NCBI RefSeq assembly: GCF_021173675.1
Contig: NZ_JAIHON010000020.1
Span: 113,012-177,011 of the forward strand
DNA: 64,000 nucleotides
Direction of reading: 5' to 3'
Source: Streptomyces lincolnensis
GTDB taxonomy: Bacteria > Actinomycetota > Actinomycetes > Streptomycetales > Streptomycetaceae
A model generated the notes under the pieces. It had not been told where the DNA came from, searched no databases, and saw only the letters and a list, made by a program, of their open reading frames with translations. Positions 7,517-15,173 of the stretch are shown in pieces (the first letter of the stretch is position 1; every line of letters begins with the position of its first letter). Made by a program: the position numbers and the translations under genes.

Positions 7517-9697
7517 GTGGGGCGTACCGTCGACAGTGTGCAGTACACGGCCGCACACCTCGTGTCCCGTGTCGCCGGCGACCTCGGGCCGAAGGCGGAC
7601 GAGGTGATCGCCGACGTGTTGCGGTGCCTGCGGAGTGAGGTTCCTGAGCTGTGGAGTAATCCGGATCTCGTCCGCATGACGTCTGAGAACGTCGCCGAGC
7701 ATGTCGTCGGCGTGCTGGCCGGCCTGGAATACGGCATCGACCCGCGCGAGATAGATCGGCCGGCCGCCGAGCTGGAACGCGCACGTCAACTGGCCCGTTA
7801 CGGCACGCCGGTCACAGCGCTGCTGCGGGCCTTCCGGCTCGGTCAGGGCATAGTCCTGGACAAAATGCTTGCCGAAATCGCGCGGGTGACGAAGGACGCG
7901 GAGTTGGTCAGCGAAGCATCGCGCCTCCTGCTCGTGATGGCGAACGGATACGTGGACGACGCGTCCGAGCAGGGTGTCACGGCGTTCCAGGAGGAGCGAG
8001 ACCGGCGACTGCAGCGGCGTCTGTCCTTGGTGAACGAGGCCGGTCTGCGCATCGGGACCACCCTGGACATCGCTCGCACCACCCAGGAACTGGCAGACCT
8101 CGCCCTCGAGCACTTCGCCGAGCTGGTCACCGTCGACCTGCTCGACTCCGTGGTGCACGGGCACGGCACTTCGGCGCCGGGTCCGCGAGTACTGAACCGG
8201 GCCGCGCAGGCGTCGACGCTGCAAGGAGGCCAGGAGCCGACGATTCGGGTGGGGGAGTGCCACACCTGCCCAGACGGATCGGTCACGGCCCGCGCCCTGA
8301 CCACCGGCCGGCCCTCCCGGTACACGGCGACACCGACGGATCCGGCCGACGACTTCGGCACTCGCCCTGCATGCTCGACGCTGGTGGTGCCGCTGAGCGC
8401 ACGCGGCGTCACTCTTGGCGTCGCGAGGTTCTGCCGTCACCACGACCCGGTTCCCTTCGACGATGAGGATCTGTTCCTCGCCCAAGAGATCGCGGCCAGG
8501 GCGGCCGTGGCCATCGACAATGCCCGCCGCTACACACACGCCCGTGCCACGGCCCTCACTCTCCAGCGCAGTCTGCTGCCACGGCGTACGGCGGAGCAGG
8601 CTGCCGTCGAAGTCGCCTGCCGCTACCTGCCGGCCGGTGCCCAGGCCGGTGTGGGCGGCGACTGGTACGACGTGATCCCGTTGTCCGGTGCTCGGGTTGC
8701 CCTGGTGGTGGGCGACGTGGTCGGCCACGGCATCCACGCCGCCGCCACGATGGGGCGCCTGCGGACCGCGGTCCGCACCCTCGCCGACATCGACCTGCCT
8801 CCCGAGGAACTGCTGACACACCTGGACGACGTCGTCATCCGCCTGTCCGCCGAAGTCTCGGCCGACCCGGACGCCGAAACGACCGGGGACATCGGCGCCA
8901 CATGCCTGTACGCCGTCTACGACCCTGTCGACGGCCATTGCTCCCTGGCCCGCGCGGGGCACGTGCCGCCCGCCGTAGTGCACGGAGACGGAACCGTCGA
9001 TCTCCTGACCATGCCGCACGGCCCGCCGCTGGGCCTGGGTGGCCTGCCGTTCGAGGCGGCGGAGGTCGACCTTCCCGAAGGTAGCCTCCTCGCTCTGTAC
9101 ACCGACGGCCTGGTCGAAGCCCGCGACCGCGATATCGAGGCGGGCCTCACCCTCCTTTGCCACGCTCTCGCGCAACCCTCCGCATCCCTGGAGGCCGCCT
9201 GCGACAGCGTGCTCCAGGCCTTGCTGCCCGCAGCAGGTCTGCCTCGCGACGACATCGCCCTGCTGCTGACCCGCACCCGCGTCCTCGGGGACGGCCAGGT
9301 CGCAGCCTGGGACGTGGACGCCGACCCGGCAGCCGTCGCCCAGGTCCGTAGGAGCGCAGCCCGGCAGCTGGCCGCCTGGGGACTGGAGGACCTCGATTTC
9401 GTCACCGAACTGGTGGTCAGCGAACTGGTCACCAACGCCATCCGCTACGGCCGGCCCCCCATCCGCCTGCGCCTCATTCGGGACTGCTCCCTACTGGTCG
9501 AGGTGTCCGACGCTGGCAGCACCACCCCCCACCTGCGCCGTGCCCGCGCCTTCGATGAAGGCGGACGCGGCCTGCTGCTCGTCGCCCAGCTCACCGAACG
9601 TTGGGGAACGCGTCATGCCCGGCAGGGCAAGACGGTCTGGGCCGAGCTGGGCGAGGAGAATCACGCCGAGCCCTCGGAGCCGGCCTTCCGCCTGTAG
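7517..9697 (+). CDS. GAF - SpoIIE phosphatase - HATPase stress-signalling protein
   Basis: A 726-residue cytoplasmic regulator of the partner-switching type. In order: an N-terminal helical sensor region (about 1-165), a GAF domain (about 185-335), a PP2C-type SpoIIE phosphatase (about 350-585) with GGDWYDVIPL, VGDVVGHGI and LYTDGLVEARD, and an RsbW-like HATPase (about 600-710) with FVTELVVSELVTNAIRYG and GGRGLLLVAQL. One protein therefore carries both an anti-anti-sigma phosphatase and an anti-sigma kinase-like domain. The start is GTG 7517; GTG 7538 is possible because the ribosome-binding site is weak. It has no operon partner. Confidence 0.88.
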   Translation: MGRTVDSVQYTAAHLVSRVAGDLGPKADEVIADVLRCLRSEVPELWSNPDLVRMTSENVAEHVVGVLAGLEYGIDPREIDRPAAELERARQLARYGTPVTALLRAFRLGQGIVLDKMLAEIARVTKDAELVSEASRLLLVMANGYVDDASEQGVTAFQEERDRRLQRRLSLVNEAGLRIGTTLDIARTTQELADLALEHFAELVTVDLLDSVVHGHGTSAPGPRVLNRAAQASTLQGGQEPTIRVGECHTCPDGSVTARALTTGRPSRYTATPTDPADDFGTRPACSTLVVPLSARGVTLGVARFCRHHDPVPFDDEDLFLAQEIAARAAVAIDNARRYTHARATALTLQRSLLPRRTAEQAAVEVACRYLPAGAQAGVGGDWYDVIPLSGARVALVVGDVVGHGIHAAATMGRLRTAVRTLADIDLPPEELLTHLDDVVIRLSAEVSADPDAETTGDIGATCLYAVYDPVDGHCSLARAGHVPPAVVHGDGTVDLLTMPHGPPLGLGGLPFEAAEVDLPEGSLLALYTDGLVEARDRDIEAGLTLLCHALAQPSASLEAACDSVLQALLPAAGLPRDDIALLLTRTRVLGDGQVAAWDVDADPAAVAQVRRSAARQLAAWGLEDLDFVTELVVSELVTNAIRYGRPPIRLRLIRDCSLLVEVSDAGSTTPHLRRARAFDEGGRGLLLVAQLTERWGTRHARQGKTVWAELGEENHAEPSEPAFRL

Positions 9698-9879
9698 TCG
9701 GCGCCGAGTGGGGCGAGCTGCGAGACCAGCAACTGGCCACGGCATGCATTATGGCGTTGCTGCGCTGACGGCGCCCGTTTGCGCGACGGGATGAGGAGCG
9801 GGTTTCTCACCGAGGCTGTGCTCTCGTCAGCAGTCCACGGACACACCCTGCTGGGAGTTGGCGTCTTCCTCGGGAAGAT

Positions 9880-10043
9880 CTCCTGCTGCGGCTGTGGGAA
9901 CGAGTCCGCCCGGTCACCGGCGGCCGGCTGGTCATCGTGGGTCACGGTCCCGAACGGCAGAGACTCCAGGCGCAGGCCGGGCCCGGCGTGGTCATCTCCG
10001 CACGGGTGTCGGAAGAGCAGAGGCACCAACTGATTTCCAGCCG
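9880..10043 (+). pseudogene. Glycosyltransferase family 4-type fragment
   Basis: The frame GGRLVIVGHGPERQRLQAQA, then GPGVVISARVSEEQRHQLIS, matches the UDP-sugar-binding half of GT4 enzymes (VIVGdGPerarLE...VSEEElr). No N-terminal domain or continuation is present. It is an isolated relic in the gap before the IclR gene. Confidence 0.5.
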
Positions 10044-10070
10044 AGGTTTAGCCGTCCTGCATGCTGGTGT

Positions 10071-10877
10071 TCAGGCCCTGGGCGTCGGCGCGGCGGGGAC
10101 GGGGGCACCGAGGCCCCGCGACAGGGCGCGGGCTGTGGCCCGCAGAGCGGGAGAGATGAACCGTGACTCTGTGTGGCCCGCCGGTACGACAACCGAGAGT
10201 GCCGCGACGACGTCTCCGGCCGCGCCTCGCACCGGCACTGCGGCAGCGAGCAGCGGGCGAGGTTCCTGTCGGTTGACGACGGCGATCCCGTTGCGGCGTA
10301 CCTCGGCGAGGGCGCGGCGCAACGCGGCCGAGGAGAGGGGCACGCCTTCCGGTTCGTGGACCAGTGGTTGGGCGAGGTAGGTCTCCTGGAAGTCCGGGTC
10401 GGCATGGGCGAGGAGAACGAGACCGACCCCGGTGGAATGCAGCGGCAGACGGCCGCCCACGCGGTACAGCACATCGATGGCTTCACGCGCCGACAAACGT
10501 TCGACCAGGAGAGCTTCCATGCCGTCCAGGACGGCGAACAGGACGTGCTGGTGCGTCGCCTCGTACAGGTCCTCCATGAACGGGAGCGCCACCGTGCGCA
10601 GGCCGTGGGCGCGCGGGGCGAGCGAGGCTACTTCCCACAGACGCAGACCGACCACGAAACGGCCGTCGGGGTCCCGTTCCAGAGCCCCCCAGTGAAGCAG
10701 GCGCCGGGCGAGCCGGAGTGTCGTACTGGGCGGGGTGTCCGTGACCCGGCTCAGTTCGGCGAGAGTCATGGCGCGGCGGGTCTCGTTGAAGGCCGTGAGC
10801 AGAGCGAACGCCCGGTCGATCACCGGATCGCCATGGGCCGGCCGGCGACCCCGAGAGACGCTGGGGGGGTTCGTCAT
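10071..10877 (-). CDS. IclR family transcriptional regulator
   Basis: A 268-residue IclR protein. The winged helix is at about residues 18-75 (AFALLTAFNETRRAMTLAEL, then TPPSTTLRLARRLLHWGAL), followed by the GAF-like effector domain with LPLHSTGVGLVLLAH and LAAAVPVRGAAGDVVAALSV. It is divergent from the quercetinase gene that opens the flavonoid-glycoside island, so it is the likely local regulator. The ATG at 10877 is chosen because residues upstream of it look non-coding. The ligand is probably an aromatic intermediate (inference). Confidence 0.9.
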   Translation of the reverse strand: MTNPPSVSRGRRPAHGDPVIDRAFALLTAFNETRRAMTLAELSRVTDTPPSTTLRLARRLLHWGALERDPDGRFVVGLRLWEVASLAPRAHGLRTVALPFMEDLYEATHQHVLFAVLDGMEALLVERLSAREAIDVLYRVGGRLPLHSTGVGLVLLAHADPDFQETYLAQPLVHEPEGVPLSSAALRRALAEVRRNGIAVVNRQEPRPLLAAAVPVRGAAGDVVAALSVVVPAGHTESRFISPALRATARALSRGLGAPVPAAPTPRA

Positions 10878-11047
10878 GCCTGCAGTCTCACTCTTCGGGC
10901 CGCTCCCCGTACATTGCGGCAAGGTTTCGATCGCATGCCATTCAATGAAATTGCCGCTGGTGCCGATCTGGTCGATCTCCCACTGTTACCCCACACGTCG
11001 ACGAGCCGCCTCTCAGGTTCCGAGCCGAGCCGATTCCGAGGAGACCC

Positions 11048-11593
11048 ATGACTGCGGAGTTCACACAGAGCGGTGTGGAGCAATTCTCCCTTCCGGGCAA
11101 GCCTGTGCCCTTCTTCCTGGAGGCAGGTGAGGGGGAGCGGGCGCACCTGTACGACTCACTGATCACCGTGCTGCTCAGCAAAGATGAGACCGACGGACAG
11201 TTCGGAGTGTTCACCTACTCCGCTCCCAAGGGCGACGCGATCCCCACACATGCGCACGCCGATGTCCACGAGACGTTCTTCATACTCTCCGGGCGGGCTC
11301 GCGTGTGGATCCAGGACGCGCAAGGTGAGCGACACGAGAAGTTGCTGGGGACCGGCGACTTCGGCTACGTCCCGGCGGGCTGCCTGCACACCTTCCGTGT
11401 GGAGGCCGACGACACCCGGATCATGGGCGTGTCCAGCGGCGGTTTCGAGCGCTTCTTCGCCGCGTCCGGCACCCGTACGAACTCCCTGGAACTGCCGCAG
11501 CCGCCGTACGTCCCCTCCCCGGAGCAGATCGGCCGCGCGGCGCGCGAGTACGGCAACGACTTCCGGTTCGACCTGCGTCCCTTGGACGGCTGA
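11048..11593 (+). CDS. queD: Monocupin quercetin 2,3-dioxygenase-like protein
   Basis: A single-domain cupin of 181 residues, close to the size and pattern I recall for QueD of Streptomyces sp. FLA. Metal ligands are H68, H70 and E75 in THAHADVHE and H114 in GCLHTFR. The flanking GDFGYVP and GFERFF motifs also match that enzyme. The family opens the C-ring of flavonols with O2, releasing CO and a depside. GAGGAG precedes the ATG. It starts a run with esterases, an ABC importer, a glucosidase and a rhamnosidase, which strongly supports a flavonol-glycoside role. Another cupin dioxygenase activity is the alternative. Confidence 0.8.
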   Translation: MTAEFTQSGVEQFSLPGKPVPFFLEAGEGERAHLYDSLITVLLSKDETDGQFGVFTYSAPKGDAIPTHAHADVHETFFILSGRARVWIQDAQGERHEKLLGTGDFGYVPAGCLHTFRVEADDTRIMGVSSGGFERFFAASGTRTNSLELPQPPYVPSPEQIGRAAREYGNDFRFDLRPLDG

Positions 11594-11594
11594 C

Positions 11595-12542
11595 ATGGCC
11601 AGGCACGCCACACCGGTGCCCACCGAGGAAGTCACACCGGCGGGCACCCGGCTGCTGCGAGGGGTCGAGTACGCGACACCGGACGGTTTCCGCCCGCTCC
11701 TGCTCGATCTCCACCTCCCCGCCGCGCACCCTGCCGGGGGCCCCGTGCCGGTCGTTGTCTTCCTGCACGGTGGGGGCTGGCGGACCGGGAGTCGCGCTCG
11801 GTTCGGGTCGGCCTTCGAGGCGTGGGAGGTCAGTCCGTTCGACCTGCTCGCGGCGGCCGGCTTCGCGGTCGCCTCGATCGACTACCGGCTCAGCGCGGAG
11901 GCCGTCTTCCCCGCTCAACTGCACGACGGCAAAGCCGCCTTGCGCTGGGTGCGCGAGCACGCCGAGGAGCTGGGGCTCGACGCCGAACGGGTCGTGCTGT
12001 GGGGCGAGTCGGCCGGCGGCCATCTCGCCGCACTGCTCGGACTGACGGTCTGCCGACCGGAGCCGGAAACCGACTACGTGGTGGCTGGTCCGTACGCCGG
12101 CGTCGTCGGTGTCGTGGACTGGTACGGGCCCGCCGACCTGCGGACCATGCAAAGCCAGTCCCGCCCCGACGCCGTGACCGTGCCCGACGCGGCGGATTCC
12201 CGGGAGGCCCAGTTGATCGGGGCGCCCGTACCCGAGGCGCCCCGGCTTGCTGCGGAGGCGAGCCCGGTCACCTACGTCTGCTCCGCCGCTCCGCCGTTCC
12301 TGCTCGCCCACGGCACGGCCGACCGGTTCGTCCCGAGCGCCCAGAGTGAACAGCTCGCCCAGGCGCTGAGGGCCAGCGGCAGCGAGGTGACCTTGCGGCT
12401 CATCGACTCCGTGGACCACCTGTGGGCCGGTCTGCCCGATCCGCGGACCGTCTTCGACGAGGCCCTGGACTTCGCCCTGCGCGTCTGCGCCCCGATCGCG
12501 GCACGCACCCCCCGCCGGCCCGCCGCCGTGCGCGCCTTCTGA
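11595..12542 (+). CDS. Alpha/beta hydrolase (HSL/carboxylesterase type)
   Basis: A 315-residue cytosolic esterase starting one base after the quercetinase stop. The oxyanion-hole motif is HGGGW at about residues 56-60 and the nucleophile serine is in GESAGGH. The acid is in HGTADRFVP and the histidine in DHLWAG. It is homologous to the tandem hydrolases at 23281 and 24210; all three share ASIDYRLS/A and FPAQLxDxK. Translational coupling to QueD suggests hydrolysis of the depside ester left by flavonol ring opening (inference). Confidence 0.88.
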   Translation: MARHATPVPTEEVTPAGTRLLRGVEYATPDGFRPLLLDLHLPAAHPAGGPVPVVVFLHGGGWRTGSRARFGSAFEAWEVSPFDLLAAAGFAVASIDYRLSAEAVFPAQLHDGKAALRWVREHAEELGLDAERVVLWGESAGGHLAALLGLTVCRPEPETDYVVAGPYAGVVGVVDWYGPADLRTMQSQSRPDAVTVPDAADSREAQLIGAPVPEAPRLAAEASPVTYVCSAAPPFLLAHGTADRFVPSAQSEQLAQALRASGSEVTLRLIDSVDHLWAGLPDPRTVFDEALDFALRVCAPIAARTPRRPAAVRAF

Positions 12543-12544
12543 CT

Positions 12545-12570
12545 CCACCCCCCGTCCCCACCCCCCGTCC
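12545..12570. repeat. Tandem 13-bp C-rich direct repeat
   Basis: CCACCCCCCGTCC occurs twice in immediate succession in the short gap before the substrate-binding protein gene. The segment is rich in C and poor in G, unlike its surroundings, and resembles a Rho-loading or slippage-prone tract. Confidence 0.6.
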
Positions 12571-12620
12571 CCGCCCGCCGGCATCGACCCGCCCAGGTCG
12601 TAGGCAAAGGAGCCTCGGTA

Positions 12621-14180
12621 ATGAATCGTTTCAAACTCTCCTCGGCAAGAAACAGCGTGCTCTTGGCAACCGCCGTCGCCCTCGCCTCCACCGGTGTCAC
12701 GGCCTGCAGCTCGTCCTCCGCGAGCGGGTCCTCGGCGTCCGCGTCGGACACCCTCACGGTCGGCATGGACGGCGACTCGGCCGCGAATGGCTACGACCCC
12801 GCGAAGTACACGGAGATGCGGCAGTTCTTCGAGAGCGTGTACGACTCGCTCTTCGTCAAGACCGCCGACGGCGGCGTCAAGCCGAGCCTGGCCACCAAGT
12901 TCGCGTACAACAAGGACAAGACGCAGCTGACCCTCACACTGCGCAAGGGAGTGACGTTCGCGGACGGCAGCACGCTCACCGCCGCCGTGGTCAAGAAGAA
13001 CCTCGACCGACGCAATGACGCCGCCCTGGTCGCGTACGGGAACATGGCCAAGGGCGGACAGGCCGAGATCAAGCAGGTCACCGCACCCGACGACCAGACC
13101 GTCGTCCTCACCTTCGCCAAGGCCCAGCCGACCTTCCAGGAACAGCTCGCCTCCGACGCCGGAATGATCGTCAGCGCCAAGGGACTCGCCGACAGCAAGG
13201 CCCTCGGCGCCGCACCCTACGGCTCGGGCCCCTACACCCTCGACAAGTCGGGATCGGTCAAGGGCAGCAAGTACACGATGGTGCGCCGGAAGGGTTACTG
13301 GAACTCCGCGGCCTTCGCCTACGACACCGTCGTCTACCGTGCTCTGCCGGACCCGCAGGCCAGAGCCAACGCCCTGGTGTCCGGTCAGGTGGACGTCGCC
13401 GCGGTCGCCGGCTCGACCTCCTCGTTCGTCAAGTCGCGCGGCACGGGGCTGTCCTCCCTGGGCGGCACGGTGGTGACCCTTCCGGTCTTCGACAAGAAGG
13501 GCACGGTCTCCAAGCCGTTCGGCGACGAGAGGGTTCGCCAGGCCATCCAGGTCGCGATCAACCGCCAGGACCTGGTGAGCGGTCTCCACAAGGGCGACAA
13601 GCCGACCTCCAACGCCTTCCCGTCCTCCTTCGACGGCTACGACGCCGCGCTCAACACCACCTGGGGCTACAACCCGGACAAGGCCAAGAAGCTCCTCGCC
13701 GAGGCCGGATACGCCAAGGGCTTCTCCTTCACGGTGATCACCAGCCAGGCCAATCAGACCGACCTGGAAGCGATCCAGAAGCAGCTCAAGGCAGTCGGGA
13801 TCGACATGAAGCTCAAGGCCGCCGCCTCCACCGAAGAGGCCTTCGCGGCCGTGAACACCACCCCGCTCGGCTACCTCGCGTTCAACTGGCCGGAACCGGT
13901 GGTAGCCATGCAGGCCGTCGTCCTCGGGGGGTTCCTGAACACCCAGAAGGCGACCGACAAGCAGCTCACGGAGTACACGGACGCCGCCGCGGGCGCCACC
14001 GGCGCGAAGCGGACAGAGGCTCTCACCAAGCTCAACACCCGTCTGGTGGAAGCGGGCTGGCTGATCCCGCTGTACGAGAGCTACTCCTACGCCGGTTACA
14101 ACACCAAGAAGGTCAAGCCCCTCACCTTCGCGGGCAACGACGCCTACCCGCTGCTGTCCTCGATCAAGCCGGCCTCCTGA
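12621..14180 (+). CDS. ABC transporter substrate-binding lipoprotein (SBP family 5, Dpp-type)
   Basis: A 519-residue extracytoplasmic solute receptor. The signal peptide ends in the lipobox VTAC with C29 as the lipidated residue, followed by a Ser-rich linker. The mature part has family-5 features: LTVGMDGDSAANGYDPAKYT, the LTLTLRKGVTFADGS segment and APYGSGPY. AAAGGAG precedes the ATG. It is the first of four transporter genes. This family binds peptides, nickel chelates and also plant oligosaccharides or glycosides. With GH3 and GH78 genes downstream, a glycoside ligand is favoured. Confidence 0.92.
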   Translation: MNRFKLSSARNSVLLATAVALASTGVTACSSSSASGSSASASDTLTVGMDGDSAANGYDPAKYTEMRQFFESVYDSLFVKTADGGVKPSLATKFAYNKDKTQLTLTLRKGVTFADGSTLTAAVVKKNLDRRNDAALVAYGNMAKGGQAEIKQVTAPDDQTVVLTFAKAQPTFQEQLASDAGMIVSAKGLADSKALGAAPYGSGPYTLDKSGSVKGSKYTMVRRKGYWNSAAFAYDTVVYRALPDPQARANALVSGQVDVAAVAGSTSSFVKSRGTGLSSLGGTVVTLPVFDKKGTVSKPFGDERVRQAIQVAINRQDLVSGLHKGDKPTSNAFPSSFDGYDAALNTTWGYNPDKAKKLLAEAGYAKGFSFTVITSQANQTDLEAIQKQLKAVGIDMKLKAAASTEEAFAAVNTTPLGYLAFNWPEPVVAMQAVVLGGFLNTQKATDKQLTEYTDAAAGATGAKRTEALTKLNTRLVEAGWLIPLYESYSYAGYNTKKVKPLTFAGNDAYPLLSSIKPAS

Positions 14181-14231
14181 CGACCGGCCCGGTCGGGGAC
14201 CACTCGAAGAAAAGAGGAAGGAGGAGGCTCC

Positions 14232-15173
14232 GTGACCAGATTCCTCGCCCGGCGGGCCGCGATGGCGGTCCTGACGCTGCTGGCGGTGATCGTCCTGACC
14301 TTCGCACTCGTTCACTCCATTCCGGGCAGCCCGGGCGCGGTGATGCTCGGCCCGGGAGCCTCCGCGCAGGAGATCCACGCCCAGAACGAACTGCTCGGCT
14401 GGAACCAGCCGCTGGCCGTCCAGTTCTGGGACTGGATCACCCACGCGGTCCGCGGAGACCTCGGCACCTCCCTCACCGGCGGCAACGAGGTCGGCCCGGA
14501 CCTGGCGTCCCGGCTCCCGGTGACCGCGGCCATCGCATTCGGCGCCACTGCCCTGAGCGGTGTGCTCGGCATTGTCTCGGGAGTGGTGGCGGCGGTCCGC
14601 GGCGGTCTCGTTGATCGGTTCATCACCGCTTTCTCCGGGATCGTGGTGTCCCTGCCGACCTTCTGGCTGGGCATCCTGTTGGTCTACATCGCCTCCATCC
14701 GGCTCGGCTGGCTCCCGGCGACCGGCTACACCCCCTTCACGGACTCGCCCGTCGACTGGGCCAAGAGCCTGGCCCTTCCGGTGCTCAGCCTGGCGATCGG
14801 CGGGGCTGCCCTCGTGGCGCGGCAGGCACGCGCCTCCATGGTCGAGGCCCTGGGGCAGGAACACATCAGGACCCTGCGCGCGACGGGGATTCCGCCCTGG
14901 CGGCTGCTGTACGTGCACGCGTTGCGCAACGCGAGTGTGCCCGTGGTGGCGGGGCTGGGCATGCAGTTCGTCGGGCTGTTCGGCAGCACCGTCATCGTCG
15001 AGCAGATCTTCGCTCTGCCGGGTCTGGGACAGGTCGCCCAGGCCGCAGTCACCTCCCACGACTTCCCGTCCGTGCAGGGAGTCGTGATCATCGCGACGGT
15101 CGTCGTCGTGGTCACCAACGTCGCGCTCGATGTGCTGATCAGCGCCCTGAACCCGAAGTTGCGTGCGGCATGA
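14232..15173 (+). CDS. ABC transporter permease, DppB-type
   Basis: A 313-residue inner-membrane permease with about six helices. The N-terminus has a typical hydrophobic helix followed by FALVHSIPGSPG. The EAA-like coupling loop is near EALGQEHIRTLRATGIPPWR. A GGAAGGAGG tract precedes the GTG start. Its stop overlaps the start of the permease-ATPase fusion gene (ATGA). Confidence 0.93.
   Translation: MTRFLARRAAMAVLTLLAVIVLTFALVHSIPGSPGAVMLGPGASAQEIHAQNELLGWNQPLAVQFWDWITHAVRGDLGTSLTGGNEVGPDLASRLPVTAAIAFGATALSGVLGIVSGVVAAVRGGLVDRFITAFSGIVVSLPTFWLGILLVYIASIRLGWLPATGYTPFTDSPVDWAKSLALPVLSLAIGGAALVARQARASMVEALGQEHIRTLRATGIPPWRLLYVHALRNASVPVVAGLGMQFVGLFGSTVIVEQIFALPGLGQVAQAAVTSHDFPSVQGVVIIATVVVVVTNVALDVLISALNPKLRAA

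Noticed and set aside
10900..11040. TTCAATGAA and CAAT-GAA-ATTG dyads between the IclR and quercetinase genes
   Set aside because: They are short and overlap by chance-level symmetry. No clear operator could be chosen, although the gap must contain one.
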